From contig CAKUFS010000004.1 of assembly GCA_934648845.1 (NCBI GenBank), forward strand, positions 1-64,000: DNA of 64,000 bases. The letters are read 5' to 3'. The position numbers were made by a program, and so were the translations under genes. Below the pieces are notes generated by a model. The model was given only the letters and a program-made list of their open reading frames with translations, ran no database searches and was not told the origin of the DNA. Positions 54,508 to 62,494 of this stretch are shown piece by piece. This DNA comes from an uncultured Eggerthellaceae bacterium. Lineage in GTDB: Bacteria; Actinomycetota; Coriobacteriia; Coriobacteriales; Eggerthellaceae. The number at the start of each line of letters is the position of its first letter. Position 1 is the first letter of the stretch.

Positions 54508-55571
54508 TACGCCTGCTCCAGCTTCATATCGCCGTCTTTAATCCATCCTATTTTACGCAGCAGCTGGGCAAAAATCCAAGACAAAATTGCGGGCAGGACA
54601 ATGCAAATCAGAACAAGACCCGCCCAATCAAACGCCGTGATACTAGTCATAGTGCCTGCTTCGATGTTGCTAAGCCAGCCCGTGTACACACCCAAGGGGC
54701 CTACCATGCCGCACGTTCCCATGCCGCTCGAGATTGCAGCGCCATCCATGGTCATTCCGAACAGGCACGTTGCAACAGGGCCTGTTATGGCCGAGGCAAG
54801 CGTTGGCGCAATCCAAATGCGCGGGTTACGCACGATGTTTCCCATTTGCAGCATAGATGTTCCCAGGCCTTGGGAAATCAAACCACCCCAACGATTTTCC
54901 TTGAAGCTGATAACGGCGAAGCCCACCATCTGCGCGCAACAACCGGCAACCGCAGCGCCACCGGCCAGACCCGTAAGGCCCAGAGCTGCGCAAATAGCAG
55001 CAGAAGAGATGGGCAGCGTGAGTGCAATGCCCACAACAACGGACACGATAACGCCCATTGCGAACGGCTGCAACTCGGTAGCCCACATAATCAGCGCTCC
55101 CAAGGAACTTGCCGCGGCGCCAATAGGCGGTGCTATCAGATAAGAAAGCCCGCAACCCACGAAAATCGTCACGAATGGAGTGACCAGAATGTCAATACGC
55201 GTGGCGCCTGACACCAGCTTGCCGCACTCGCTAGCAATAATCGCAATGACAAGCACCGCCAACGGACCGCCCGCGCCACCGAGCTGGTTTGCCGCAACAC
55301 CAACGGCAACCAGGGAAAACAGCACAAGAGACGGCGCTTTCAAAGCGTAACCGATAGCAATTGCCATAGCAGGGCCCGCTGCCGATTTCGCAAACGCTCC
55401 AATGTCAACTAAAAGCTGAAGACCCGTCTGCGTTCCCAGCGTTGAAAGAATCGTGCCCATAAGAAGCGATGCGAAAAGGCCCTGCGCCATGGCGCTCATT
55501 GCGTCAATCAAGTAGCGCTGCACCGAAATCTCTACACCCTTGCGTTCGAATAAGTCCTTTACCGTTTCCAC
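54507..55571 (-). CDS. PTS EIIC_2-type permease without EIIA/EIIB
   Basis: The 354-residue membrane protein has about ten hydrophobic segments and matches the PTS_EIIC_2 (regulator-type EIIC) family: LIDAMSAMAQGLFASLLMGTIL at the start and CGMVGPLGVYTGWL late. No EIIA, EIIB or HPr gene is near, so phosphotransfer is unlikely to be local. GTG 55571 follows AAGGGAGCATCAC. It overlaps niaR by 1 base and the two share the promoter, so a role in nicotinate or other NAD-precursor transport is the best inference. A sugar role cannot be excluded. Confidence 0.75.
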   Translation of the reverse strand: METVKDLFERKGVEISVQRYLIDAMSAMAQGLFASLLMGTILSTLGTQTGLQLLVDIGAFAKSAAGPAMAIAIGYALKAPSLVLFSLVAVGVAANQLGGAGGPLAVLVIAIIASECGKLVSGATRIDILVTPFVTIFVGCGLSYLIAPPIGAAASSLGALIMWATELQPFAMGVIVSVVVGIALTLPISSAAICAALGLTGLAGGAAVAGCCAQMVGFAVISFKENRWGGLISQGLGTSMLQMGNIVRNPRIWIAPTLASAITGPVATCLFGMTMDGAAISSGMGTCGMVGPLGVYTGWLSNIEAGTMTSITAFDWAGLVLICIVLPAILSWIFAQLLRKIGWIKDGDMKLEQA

Positions 55572-55624
55572 GTGATGCTCCCTTATCTTCGTATCGTTGT
55601 TTTTTGGGAGTATATACAACTGTC

Positions 55625-55643
55625 TTGTCACATAACATGACAA
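55625..55643. promoter_or_regulatory. Candidate operator of the permease-niaR operon
   Basis: TTGTCA (55625-55630) and TGACAA (55638-55643) form a perfect inverted repeat with a 7-base spacer, 54 bases before the GTG start. It overlaps TATACAACTGTC, which resembles NiaR-type TGTC/GACA sites known from other Gram-positives. Confidence 0.5.
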
Positions 55644-55854
55644 TAATAAAGAAATACGCAAAAGGACGCAAAATGATGAATAGACGCGGAAGAGTAATAA
55701 GGAAAAACAAGAGCACGAGCATTTGGAATGAAAACAGATTGGCGAGGGAAGGCGACCGAGGCGCGAAAACAACGCGCAGGGGCCTTCCCTTGCACAGGAG
55801 CCTTCCCCTAAAAGAAGAAACAGCTACCGAGGAAGCGCGATCTCCCAGTGCTGC

Positions 55855-56055
55855 TCAACAGCGTCGAACGGAAGCGCACTCACCTGGCCAGAGGAACCTT
55901 TTTTTGCCGCGTTCGATGCGCACTACAACTTCACGACGATTGTGGTCTATCATGATGACCTGGCGAAACGACCGACCTGAACTATTATGGAGCAGCATAC
56001 CGGGCTCAAGCTGATCGATAACCGCTTTGGTCAAACGATAATCTTTCACGTTCAT
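55855..56055 (-). CDS. Small hypothetical protein
   Basis: This 66-residue protein (MNVKDYRLTKAVIDQLEPGM at its start; middle VIMIDHNRREVVVRIERGKK) looks like a small beta domain with a basic stretch. A strong ribosome site (CAGGAGGGCTGCA) supports it. I do not recognise the family and no neighbour gives a clue. Confidence 0.6.
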   Translation of the reverse strand: MNVKDYRLTKAVIDQLEPGMLLHNSSGRSFRQVIMIDHNRREVVVRIERGKKRFLWPGECASVRRC

Positions 56056-56188
56056 TGCAGCCCTCCTGGATGCTTCTTTTTTATTTATTCTCGTATGACT
56101 ATTATATGTGAATTAATCTATTCGTATAATAAAATAATTGGGGGAAATCCCACAAAGGAACCTCCCCCAATAGAAAGCGGAGAAACAA

Positions 56189-57016
56189 CTACTCGGTCGC
56201 AAAAGCTCCGTGATGAACTTTGTACTGAATAGCGAACGCATCGGCGGCATCAAGCGCGCCGTCGTTATTCACGTCACCAGCAAGCCATTGCTTCATAGAA
56301 ACCTGCGAGAAATCGGCATATACACCGCATGCCAAATCGTAGGCAATCTGAGCGTCCACAATGTTGACCTTGCCGTTAAGGTTCAGGTCGTCGTCGCGCA
56401 CGAATTCCTGAATCATATGATCCTCGCTCGCCTCAACAACAGTGAAGGAAGCGTCAGTCAGCGCATCGGCCTGCTCTTTCGTGACCAGAGCAACGAACTC
56501 TTGGGTTTCGCTATCCCTGAACATGTCTTCGCCGTTCATGGCAATAATCGTGCCCTCGAAGACGCCTTCGGTGTAAGTCACTTTGTAGTAGCCGTTAGCG
56601 AAGGGCTCGGCGGAAACTTTGAATACCGGAGGCGCGACAATCGTAATGGAGTCGGTGCCCGTCCAGTACGGCTTGCCGGCCGGGTTCATGCCCTCGATCT
56701 CTGCGGCGGAAGCGCCGATGATGGGCACGAGCTCGGTAGCGGCCGCGGTGGAGGCAAGGGCTGCCGCCTTGGCCTGGGCCGCGGTGGCGGAGTCGATCAG
56801 GGCCTCGAGCTCGGCCTGGGTGTAGGCCTTGGCGACCCGCTGGTTCGATCCGTCACTGTCAGTAGTGTAGACGGTGAACACAGTAGCTTCGCCTGAAGCA
56901 GTTTCGTCTGCAAGCGCCACCTGCGGAAGCGCCATGCAGGGAATAAACGAGAGCACCAAAGCAACGCTCGTAAGAAGCACGATAACTTTTGCACTCAGGC
57001 TTTTCCTGTTTGCAAT
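56189..57016 (-). CDS. Secreted dockerin-like protein with irregular start
   Basis: The mature part follows a signal peptide (VIVLLTSVALVLSFIPCMALPQVALA). The C-terminus (last ~70 residues) has two dockerin-type calcium repeats: DLNLNGKVNIVDAQIAYDLA and GDVNNDGALDAADAFAIQYK. The middle has a Val/Thr-rich domain. An in-frame ATG before the signal peptide is missing: ATT 57016 is the nearest in-frame start, while ATG 57024, well placed after AAGGAAGG, is out of frame by one and stops after 9 codons. One extra A in GGAAAAGCC would restore a normal start. Dockerins bind cohesins; no cohesin is seen. Confidence 0.7.
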   Translation of the reverse strand: MANRKSLSAKVIVLLTSVALVLSFIPCMALPQVALADETASGEATVFTVYTTDSDGSNQRVAKAYTQAELEALIDSATAAQAKAAALASTAAATELVPIIGASAAEIEGMNPAGKPYWTGTDSITIVAPPVFKVSAEPFANGYYKVTYTEGVFEGTIIAMNGEDMFRDSETQEFVALVTKEQADALTDASFTVVEASEDHMIQEFVRDDDLNLNGKVNIVDAQIAYDLACGVYADFSQVSMKQWLAGDVNNDGALDAADAFAIQYKVHHGAFATE

Positions 57017-57362
57017 TGCCCCATGTCCTTCCTTTCGTTCAATAGAGCACGACGTTTCATCGAATATGCCGCACTGCTTATACTTGGGCAGAATTATAGC
57101 GTTTTCAGTATAGTTAAGAAATAGATTATTCTCAAGCGGCACTATTTTAATTTTGAAATAAACAATTTTGGAACACCACGGGAACGCAGAAGAGCTGCGC
57201 GAAGATTTTTGACGCAAGCGGCTACTCAAAGCGCGTACGAGCGGGCACGGGCAGTCTTGATCGCGGTGGCGCGAGCAAAATCGCGGGAGCGCAGGACATG
57301 CGCTAAGCATCATGCGAGCTCGGAAAGCATGCGCAGGACACAAGCGCGAGCTTGCAACCCCG

Positions 57363-57758
57363 CTACTCGAAACCCATCTCGGCGATTTGCTCTTCAGTCA
57401 TGCCGAAATAATGCCCGACCTCATGAATAACCGTGGTGAACACCTCGTCAAGAATGTCGTCTTTCGTTCCCTCAAGACGTTCGTGCGGTCCCTTGAAAAT
57501 GACGATGGTATCGGGAATGTCACCGTAGCAGCTCCCGTAGTCGTTTCCGCGCTCGGTCAGGGGAATGCCATCGTAAATGCCCAGCAAATCGCCGTCTTCG
57601 GCCTCGGTCCCCCACTCTGCATCGGCAAGCTCTTCGGGCGTTGGCTCGTCACGCACCAGAACAACGACGTTTTCCATAGAGTCAATCAAATCCTGCGGAA
57701 TGGAATCAAGCGCATCTTGAATTGCTAGTTCGAATTCTTCATCAGTAAGATTAACCAT
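57363..57758 (-). CDS. Zincin-like metallopeptidase
   Basis: The 131-residue protein has an acidic N-terminal half and the zinc motif VIHEVGHYFGM (HExGH-x6-type) near residue 111, the pattern of the minimal-metalloprotease family (PF06262 type). It has no signal peptide, so it is cytoplasmic. Substrate and role are unknown. RBS CAGGAGAAAATC. Confidence 0.85.
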   Translation of the reverse strand: MVNLTDEEFELAIQDALDSIPQDLIDSMENVVVLVRDEPTPEELADAEWGTEAEDGDLLGIYDGIPLTERGNDYGSCYGDIPDTIVIFKGPHERLEGTKDDILDEVFTTVIHEVGHYFGMTEEQIAEMGFE

Positions 57759-58212
57759 GATTTTCTCCTGCGTTCCGCGGAAACCAACCGCATAAACAAT
57801 GCAACAACAATACTGGAACGAGCGGCCAAAGTCTACTGCTTTCAGTTTGACAGGGAGCGCTCATGAATGCAGAAGGCAAAAAGAACGGCAAAGGCAGACG
57901 AATAACGACAGCGCAACCGGGAGAAACGCAGGAGAATAGGAAGCGAAAACGTGCGGCAAGAGCAAGCGGCTGCGTCCGAAAGATGCGAAGGAGAATAAAT
58001 GACGGCGGCGCGCGGGAGCGGGCGGCAGGCGATTGGAAAAAGGCAAGTCAGGCACGTTTCTTTCAAGAACATGCGAGGCAGCGATCAAGGCGAAAAGATG
58101 CGAAAACGCACCGCCGGAACGAAGACAAAACACCGTAAAGCCGCAGAAGTCATCGATTAATGTGCAAAAGCACTAGATTGAAAATGAATAATCCGATAAA
58201 ATACCCAAATAC
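57759..58212. other. Stretch with a basic frame of doubtful status
   Basis: About 450 bp before tRNA-Thr. A plus-strand frame at 57863-58138 (91 residues, mostly Lys/Arg/Ala/Glu) begins after GGGAGCGCTC. It lacks any recognisable domain and its composition is that of chance frames, so I do not call it a gene. Confidence 0.3.
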
Positions 58213-58287
58213 GCCAGTGTGGCTCAACGGTAGAGCAACTGATTTGTAATCAGTGGGTTGCGGGTTCGATTCCTGTCACTGGCTCCA
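58213..58287 (+). tRNA. tRNA-Thr (UGU anticodon)
   Basis: GCCAGTG pairs with CACTGGC, the anticodon arm ACTGA-TTTGTAA-TCAGT gives anticodon TGT (Thr, ACA), the T arm has GGTTCGATTCC and CCA is encoded at 58285-58287. It is followed at once by a strong terminator. tRNA ends are common places for integration; the genes to its right are accessory and degraded. Confidence 0.95.
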
Positions 58288-58298
58288 TTGAAACTGCA

Positions 58299-58332
58299 GG
58301 TCAGGACATAAAAGTCCTGACCTTTTATTTTT
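58299..58332 (+). terminator. Terminator of tRNA-Thr
   Basis: GGTCAGGAC (58299-58307) pairs perfectly with GTCCTGACC (58314-58322) and is followed by TTTTATTTTT. Confidence 0.9.
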
Positions 58333-58378
58333 CCCGAAGTATAAAGAAAAGCGGCAAAAACGGGTTAAAAACGGTATA

Positions 58379-58410
58379 GATGTGCACCAGATGTGCACCA
58401 GATGTGCACC
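58379..58410 (+). repeat. 11-bp tandem repeat
   Basis: GATGTGCACCA occurs three times in a row (third copy one base short), each containing the palindrome GTGCAC. It lies between the tRNA terminator and the HicB-like gene and could be an operator or a slippage repeat. Confidence 0.7.
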
Positions 58411-58520
58411 GGGTCGCATCAAATCGCATCACTTATAAGTACAGGAAATGGACGATAAGCGCTTCTGAAAACGATGCTTGTCCAAGGCGAACACGACCAG
58501 CCACCAGAAAAAGGCCAACG

Positions 58521-58769
58521 ATGATTTATATAAGAGAATTTGAATTCTACGAATCCGAAGGCTTCACGCTTTCAATCCCATGCGATATGGAGGGAGGCAC
58601 GTTCGGTAAAAACCTGGAAGAAGCAGCGCAATCCGCTGCGGACTGGCTGAAAGAAACTATCAAGAGCGATTTAGCTCATGGGCTTATCCCACAAGGTGGG
58701 AAACTTGGACACGAGCCCAGCCACAACGGGCGCATCATTGCAATAGCCATAGATTACAACCCCGAGTAA
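58521..58769 (+). CDS. HicB-like antitoxin, orphan
   Basis: From ATG 58521 the protein has 82 residues with a HicB-type alpha/beta core (EFEFYESEGFTLSIPCDMEGGTFGKNLEEAAQSAADWLKETI). There is no HicA toxin gene next to it on either side and no C-terminal DNA-binding domain. It may be a solitary antitoxin remnant or a stand-alone regulator. The ATG follows AAAAAGGCCAACG. The longer frame from 58380 would begin in the tandem repeat and is not favoured. Confidence 0.65.
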   Translation: MIYIREFEFYESEGFTLSIPCDMEGGTFGKNLEEAAQSAADWLKETIKSDLAHGLIPQGGKLGHEPSHNGRIIAIAIDYNPE

Positions 58770-58825
58770 ACCAATGCTGTAGCAGCAAATGCTGCACGAA
58801 CTTGACGCACAGATGGCGCAACGTT

Positions 58826-59128
58826 TGTACCAAATGCGCATAATTCTGCGCCTGATGAAAATATACGCCACCCGCACGATATCTCCGTCCAACGCCGCCA
58901 AAACTATATAATTATTTACGAAAAGCGACCGGTATCCCTTTGCCGCCAACTTCGGCAAACGGCTCAAAGCGAAAACATCCGGTGGCGAACAGAACAAATC
59001 TATCTGCCGATCGAACTCATCCACGAAATTCTTGGCCGCTTGAGGACTTCGTCGCACCTCAACAAGTACGAAACAATTTCTTGATAATCGCGCTGCGCCC
59101 GGGGAAGGATGACGCATTTATAGCCCAT
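58826..59128 (-). pseudogene. RelE/ParE-type toxin, frameshifted
   Basis: The start MGYKCVILPRAQRDYQEIVSYLL (ATG 59128, overlapping the antitoxin end) is followed in another frame by SPQAAKNFVDEFDRQ, LAAKGYRSLFVNNYIVLAAL and VRVAYIF, then in a third frame by HQAQNYAHLV. The three parts together read as a RelE/ParE toxin with shifts near 59035-59065 and 58855-58865. The toxin is therefore most likely inactive, unless these are sequence errors. Confidence 0.7.
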
Positions 59129-59387
59129 ATTGGAGTCCCATTTTCGCGGCAAAATCATCGTAGCTCTCGTATTCCCCGCGTGCATACTCCCTCTCCGCCA
59201 TAAGAATCCTGCTGAGCAATTTTGCTTTTGATATCTCCTCAAGCTCAGCCTTTCGCTGATCTGCACTAACGCAAGTCATAACTTCAACACCGTTTCGGAC
59301 CGCAAGAACCTCCCGCTCTCGACGCACACGATTGGTAAACTGAACGGTGTTTTTCATTTCACGGACAGGCAAGGCAACAGGCATCAT
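59118..59387 (-). CDS. Phd/YefM-type antitoxin
   Basis: The protein of about 89 residues has the Phd/YefM start MPVALPVREMKNTVQFTNRV, the VLAVRNGVEVMTCVS strand, and a C-terminal helix (YESYDDFAAKMGL) that would bind the toxin. It overlaps the toxin start in the usual antitoxin-first order. The toxin is broken, so it is probably a stranded antitoxin. ATG 59387 is chosen; a TTG at 59399 is in frame. Confidence 0.8.
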   Translation of the reverse strand: MMPVALPVREMKNTVQFTNRVRREREVLAVRNGVEVMTCVSADQRKAELEEISKAKLLSRILMAEREYARGEYESYDDFAAKMGLQYGL

Positions 59388-59399
59388 ATTTCCAATCAA

Positions 59400-60083
59400 C
59401 GATAATATTCGTGGCCCAATTGTGCCACATCGCCATTTGACCTACCCAGCAGAAAAAGTACGCATTAAGTAAAATAGCGTTCAGTCAGAAAAGTATCAGA
59501 TATAGCAACCAAAAGCAGAGCGGGCAAGCGCTAGCTGCGTTGTAGACAAGCCAATGGAGCTCATGTTGTCGCAAACCAAGAGCGAAAACGCGCAAATCAA
59601 CGATTCAGGGCAGGTCAATTCCCCTAAACAACGACACACCGCTGTCTTAAGTTTTGGCACATTCGTATGACCTGGTGTTTTATACACCAGGAAGACTCGA
59701 TTCGCAACAAAGAGCAAATCAATTGTGGCTTTTTCGCACCTACACCTGCCCCGTATCGTCGATTTGGGCGTATCTGAGCTATTTTTTCGACAACATAGCC
59801 TTTCGCGGCTGCGCACACAGGCCGACAGCGCAAGAACGACGCGGGCAATGCAAGGGCAGAACAAGAAAGCAGAACCCATAAAGTCCAGGACGCAAATAGC
59901 ATAAGGCGCTTACCCTAAACCCTGGGCAGCGCATCGTTAAGGCCCCTCATGCAACCAAGCACAGCCGAAACGAATTCGCACAGGTCGCGCGAATCTTTCA
60001 ATGATGCAGCCACCGCAGGTGCACCCATCTCGGCCGCAACCGGCGATGCTTGCCATCTCCAAACCCAGCATTAAGTATAATCC
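59400..60083. other. Intergenic region holding element D
   Basis: A gene-poor stretch of about 680 bp between the antitoxin and DUF192. It holds the palindromic element at 59559-59799 and the antitoxin promoter. No open reading frame here has a domain I recognise. Confidence 0.5.
59559..59799. repeat. Palindromic intergenic element with long terminal inverted repeats (copy D)
   Basis: The left arm GCTCATGTTGTCGCAAACCA runs to CAAATCAACGATTCAGGGCAGG (59559-59615); the right arm is its imperfect reverse complement (CCTGCCCCGTATCGTCGATTTGGG to CGACAACATAGCC). The centre has TGACCTGGTGTTTTATACACCAGG. It shares layout and centre motif with the elements at 3214, 16070 and 61081, with the arms most like those at 3214. 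Confidence 0.65.
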
Positions 60084-60467
60084 TCAACGCTGCTTAGCCT
60101 TCATCACCACAACCGTGCTCAAATCCGCACCATCAAGGCGACCCTCCGGCAGCTCCAGCACATGGCGCGCACCGCGCACCTTTTTGCCCATGTGCCACGG
60201 CATTAGCGTTTCCACATCCAGAACCTGCAGGTCAGGCCCCAAATACAAAACGTCAATGGAGCATTTCATGAAGCAGGTATGCACCCGCGCGCAATCTGCA
60301 AGAAAAAGCCCATCGCCATCGGTGCGAACGTCTTTGCCCATTAATCCCCAAAGCCGCTTGAAGAAAGTATCGGCCACAGGAATATACTCGCCCAAGTCAC
60401 CCTCGTCTACCGAAAGCAGGTAATACGTGCCCGACGTGGACTTTGTTTTCGGATTTCCGCATGCCAT
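60084..60467 (-). CDS. DUF192 family protein
   Basis: The 127-residue protein has the DUF192 fold signs VADTFFKRLWGLMGK, LADCARVHTCFMKCSIDVLYL and VVVMKAKQR. Many DUF192 proteins sit at the end of Tad-pilus clusters in Coriobacteria-like bacteria; here a tadC remnant stands just upstream, 16 bp away. RBS GGCGGAAAGGACAGCA. Function unknown. Confidence 0.85.
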   Translation of the reverse strand: MACGNPKTKSTSGTYYLLSVDEGDLGEYIPVADTFFKRLWGLMGKDVRTDGDGLFLADCARVHTCFMKCSIDVLYLGPDLQVLDVETLMPWHMGKKVRGARHVLELPEGRLDGADLSTVVVMKAKQR

Positions 60468-60482
60468 TGCTGTCCTTTCCGC

Positions 60483-60839
60483 CTACATGAACGCTGCAAT
60501 GATATTCAACACCGCGGAACCCAAAAGCGCAACTAACAGCGACGGAAAAAGTCACACCAAGGGAATTAAAATCTTCACGGGAAACTTCGGAGCCTTCTCT
60601 TTACCTTGCTAACGACGATATTGCTTGATAGAAGTCGCTTGTGTTTGCAGCGCGTTCGCAATGGGAATATCCAAGCGGCCAACCCGCACAATAGCGTTCA
60701 CAAACGTCGTAATGGGATCGGCATCAGCCCTTTGCGCCAGTACATTTAGCACCGATTCGCGCAAAAGCACCTGATCGAAGCCACAGCCAGCCGAAACGCT
60801 CGCGCTCATGATACCAAACATTGAACATGCTCGCCCCAA
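60483..60839 (-). pseudogene. Remnant of a TadC-type pilus assembly protein
   Basis: In one frame the remnant reads FDQVLLRESVLNVLAQRAD, TTFVNAIVRVGRLDIPIANAL, SIKQYRR, then a TAG, QGKEKAPKFPVKILIPLV, then a TGA, LFPSLLVALLGSAVLNIIAAF and the end. This is the C-terminal half of a type II secretion F/TadC protein with two in-frame stops and no N-terminal half. It is the trace of a lost or degraded Tad-pilus locus of which DUF192 remains. Confidence 0.7.
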
Positions 60840-61080
60840 TGACCTCGTAATACTTCATCGCACGGCGCCCAAAAACGAAGAGTACCGATCTTGGGTTGCA
60901 TTACAGAATGACCCATGAAGGCCAACGTATTTTGGGCGTTGGGGAGCGTCTTTAAGCAAGCCAGCCGAGCGTCGTTTGCCCGCCGGCGGTAACGTTTTTG
61001 GAGGACGGGAATGCTATAGGGCGGGGTGCGGTGGGCTGAGGCAAAACGGAAGGCTTCCCAAAGGCGATTTCCGAGGTCAT

Positions 61081-61311
61081 GTTGTTGAATTTTTGATCCC
61101 AAATTCGAAGTTGTGATAGGTCGGATGTAGGTGAGACTCGCAAATCGGGTCACTTTTCGAGCATTGCAGAGGATCTAGAAAAAGCACTTCGGTATAATAC
61201 CAGTCCATAATTATTTCTATTATAGATAATATGCCACACCGTCAACAGAACCGGCTTCGACCTACTTCCAACCTGCATCAACTTCGAATTTCACGCCGAT
61301 TTTTCAACAAC
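61081..61311. repeat. 231-bp palindromic intergenic element (copy C)
   Basis: It begins GTTGTTGAATTTTTG and ends TTTTTCAACAAC, with arms that hold AAATTCGAAGTTGTGATAGG and AACTTCGAATTT. Length equals copy B exactly. The centre has AATACCAGTCCATAATTATT. No target duplication is visible. Confidence 0.8.
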
Positions 61312-61370
61312 ATGAACCCAAAGCCGCACCTAAACCGCCAAACATCCCCCATAACCTCAACCCGCACATA

Positions 61371-61444
61371 AAATCGTTCACAGTTCTTTGTTTTCGGGAC
61401 TTTATCCCGATTAACCTCTTTTTTTCAAGAACTGTGAACGATTT
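61371..61444. repeat. Nested perfect palindrome
   Basis: AAATCGTTCACAGTTCTT (61371-61388) and AAGAACTGTGAACGATTT (61427-61444) are perfect 18-bp inverted arms. The 38-base middle contains a second perfect hairpin TCGGGA (61394-61399) / TCCCGA (61405-61410). Confidence 0.8.
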
Positions 61445-61564
61445 TGCCGGGCAGCCCACTGCAAAAAACTGTCGCAAATCCATGGGACATCCGCGGATGC
61501 GCAAGGTTGCCGCGGTCATGTGCTCTCTGCGACGTTTCCACTTCAGCGGGCAAAGGAGTTTATA

Positions 61565-62493
61565 ATGGACAGCCTTATGACGCTTTACGATTACATAATA
61601 TGGTTTGCCGTTTTCTCCTTTGTGGGTTGGCTGTTCGAGTGCGCCAATAACATTGCGGTCAAAGGCCAATGGGAAAACCGCGGCTTTCTGTGGGCCCCCT
61701 GTGTCCCATTTACGGCGTGGGCGTTGTTTCGGCCATGGCGTTATTCAGGTGGCCCCCTATATCGGACCTGGACATTCCCTTGTGGGGCATCTTTCTTATC
61801 TGCATGTTCGGCAGCGCGATTCTGGAATACGCAACGTCGGTGCTTATGGAAAGAGCGTTCCATGCTCGCTGGTGGGATTACAGCAACCTTCCCCTGAACC
61901 TTAACGGTCGCATTTGTCTGCCGGCATCGCTTCTTTTCGGAGTATCCGGCGTGCTTATTTGCCTGCTGATCATCCCCTGGGCGCAAGATTTGGCGACAGC
62001 GGTTCCCTATAGAGTCCGGGAAATCGTGGGCCTGCTGATACTGGTGATAACCACGGTGGATGTCACCCTTTCGGTAAGCGCTCTGACCCAGCTGGTGGAA
62101 AAGATTGAAGCTGCCAGCGCCAGCTTTGACCAGACCATGGAAGCGGGTCTTGAAGCCGCGAAGGATGCCGCCAAAGACGTGGCGGAAGCCATTCCCGGCA
62201 AAGACGCTCTGTCCGATTTCTCGGTACGCGAGAAGCTTGACGGCGTTCTTCCCGACATTCCGAATGCCGCAGAAACGCTGCGCGATACGGTGCTGGGCCT
62301 TGCCAGCAGCCTGGACGCCCGCCAGAAGCGCGTGCTTTCCAGCTTGAAAGGCTATAGCAGCAAGTCTGGCACAATGATGGTGGCGTATGCGCGCAAGGGA
62401 ATCGACAGCTTGAGCGGCGTGCTGCCAGGCAGACCGGGTGGCAAACCGGGCAACAAGCCGGGTAATAAGCCGAATGCCAAAGACAAGAAATAG
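61565..62493 (+). pseudogene. CmpB-type putative ABC permease, frameshifted
   Basis: The start MDSLMTLYDYIIWFAVFSFVGWLFEC (ATG 61565, RBS AAAGGAGTTTATA) belongs to the ABC_trans_CmpB family, as does the region CPIYGVGVV...LEYATSVLMERAFHARWWDYS read in the next frame. The shift falls near 61690-61694: TGTGGGCCCCC lacks one G compared with an expected TGGGGCCCCC. The C-terminal half adds two long helical segments and a Gly/Lys/Pro tail (PGGKPGNKPGNKP). It may be dead, or a run-length error or phase switch may be involved. Confidence 0.75.
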
Positions 62494-62494
62494 C

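Larger units (their letters stand above)
60840..61564. other. Intergenic region with element C and a nested palindrome
   Basis: A 725-bp stretch without a supported gene. It contains the 231-bp element (61081-61311) and the double hairpin (61371-61444), and the promoter and ribosome site of the CmpB-type gene. Confidence 0.5.

Noticed and set aside
57863..58138. Lys/Arg-rich 91-residue plus-strand frame
   Set aside because: No domain, extreme composition, and only a moderate ribosome site; likely chance.
60001..60423. 140-residue plus-strand frame opposite DUF192
   Set aside because: Shadow of the DUF192 gene, which has a ribosome site and clear family motifs on the minus strand.
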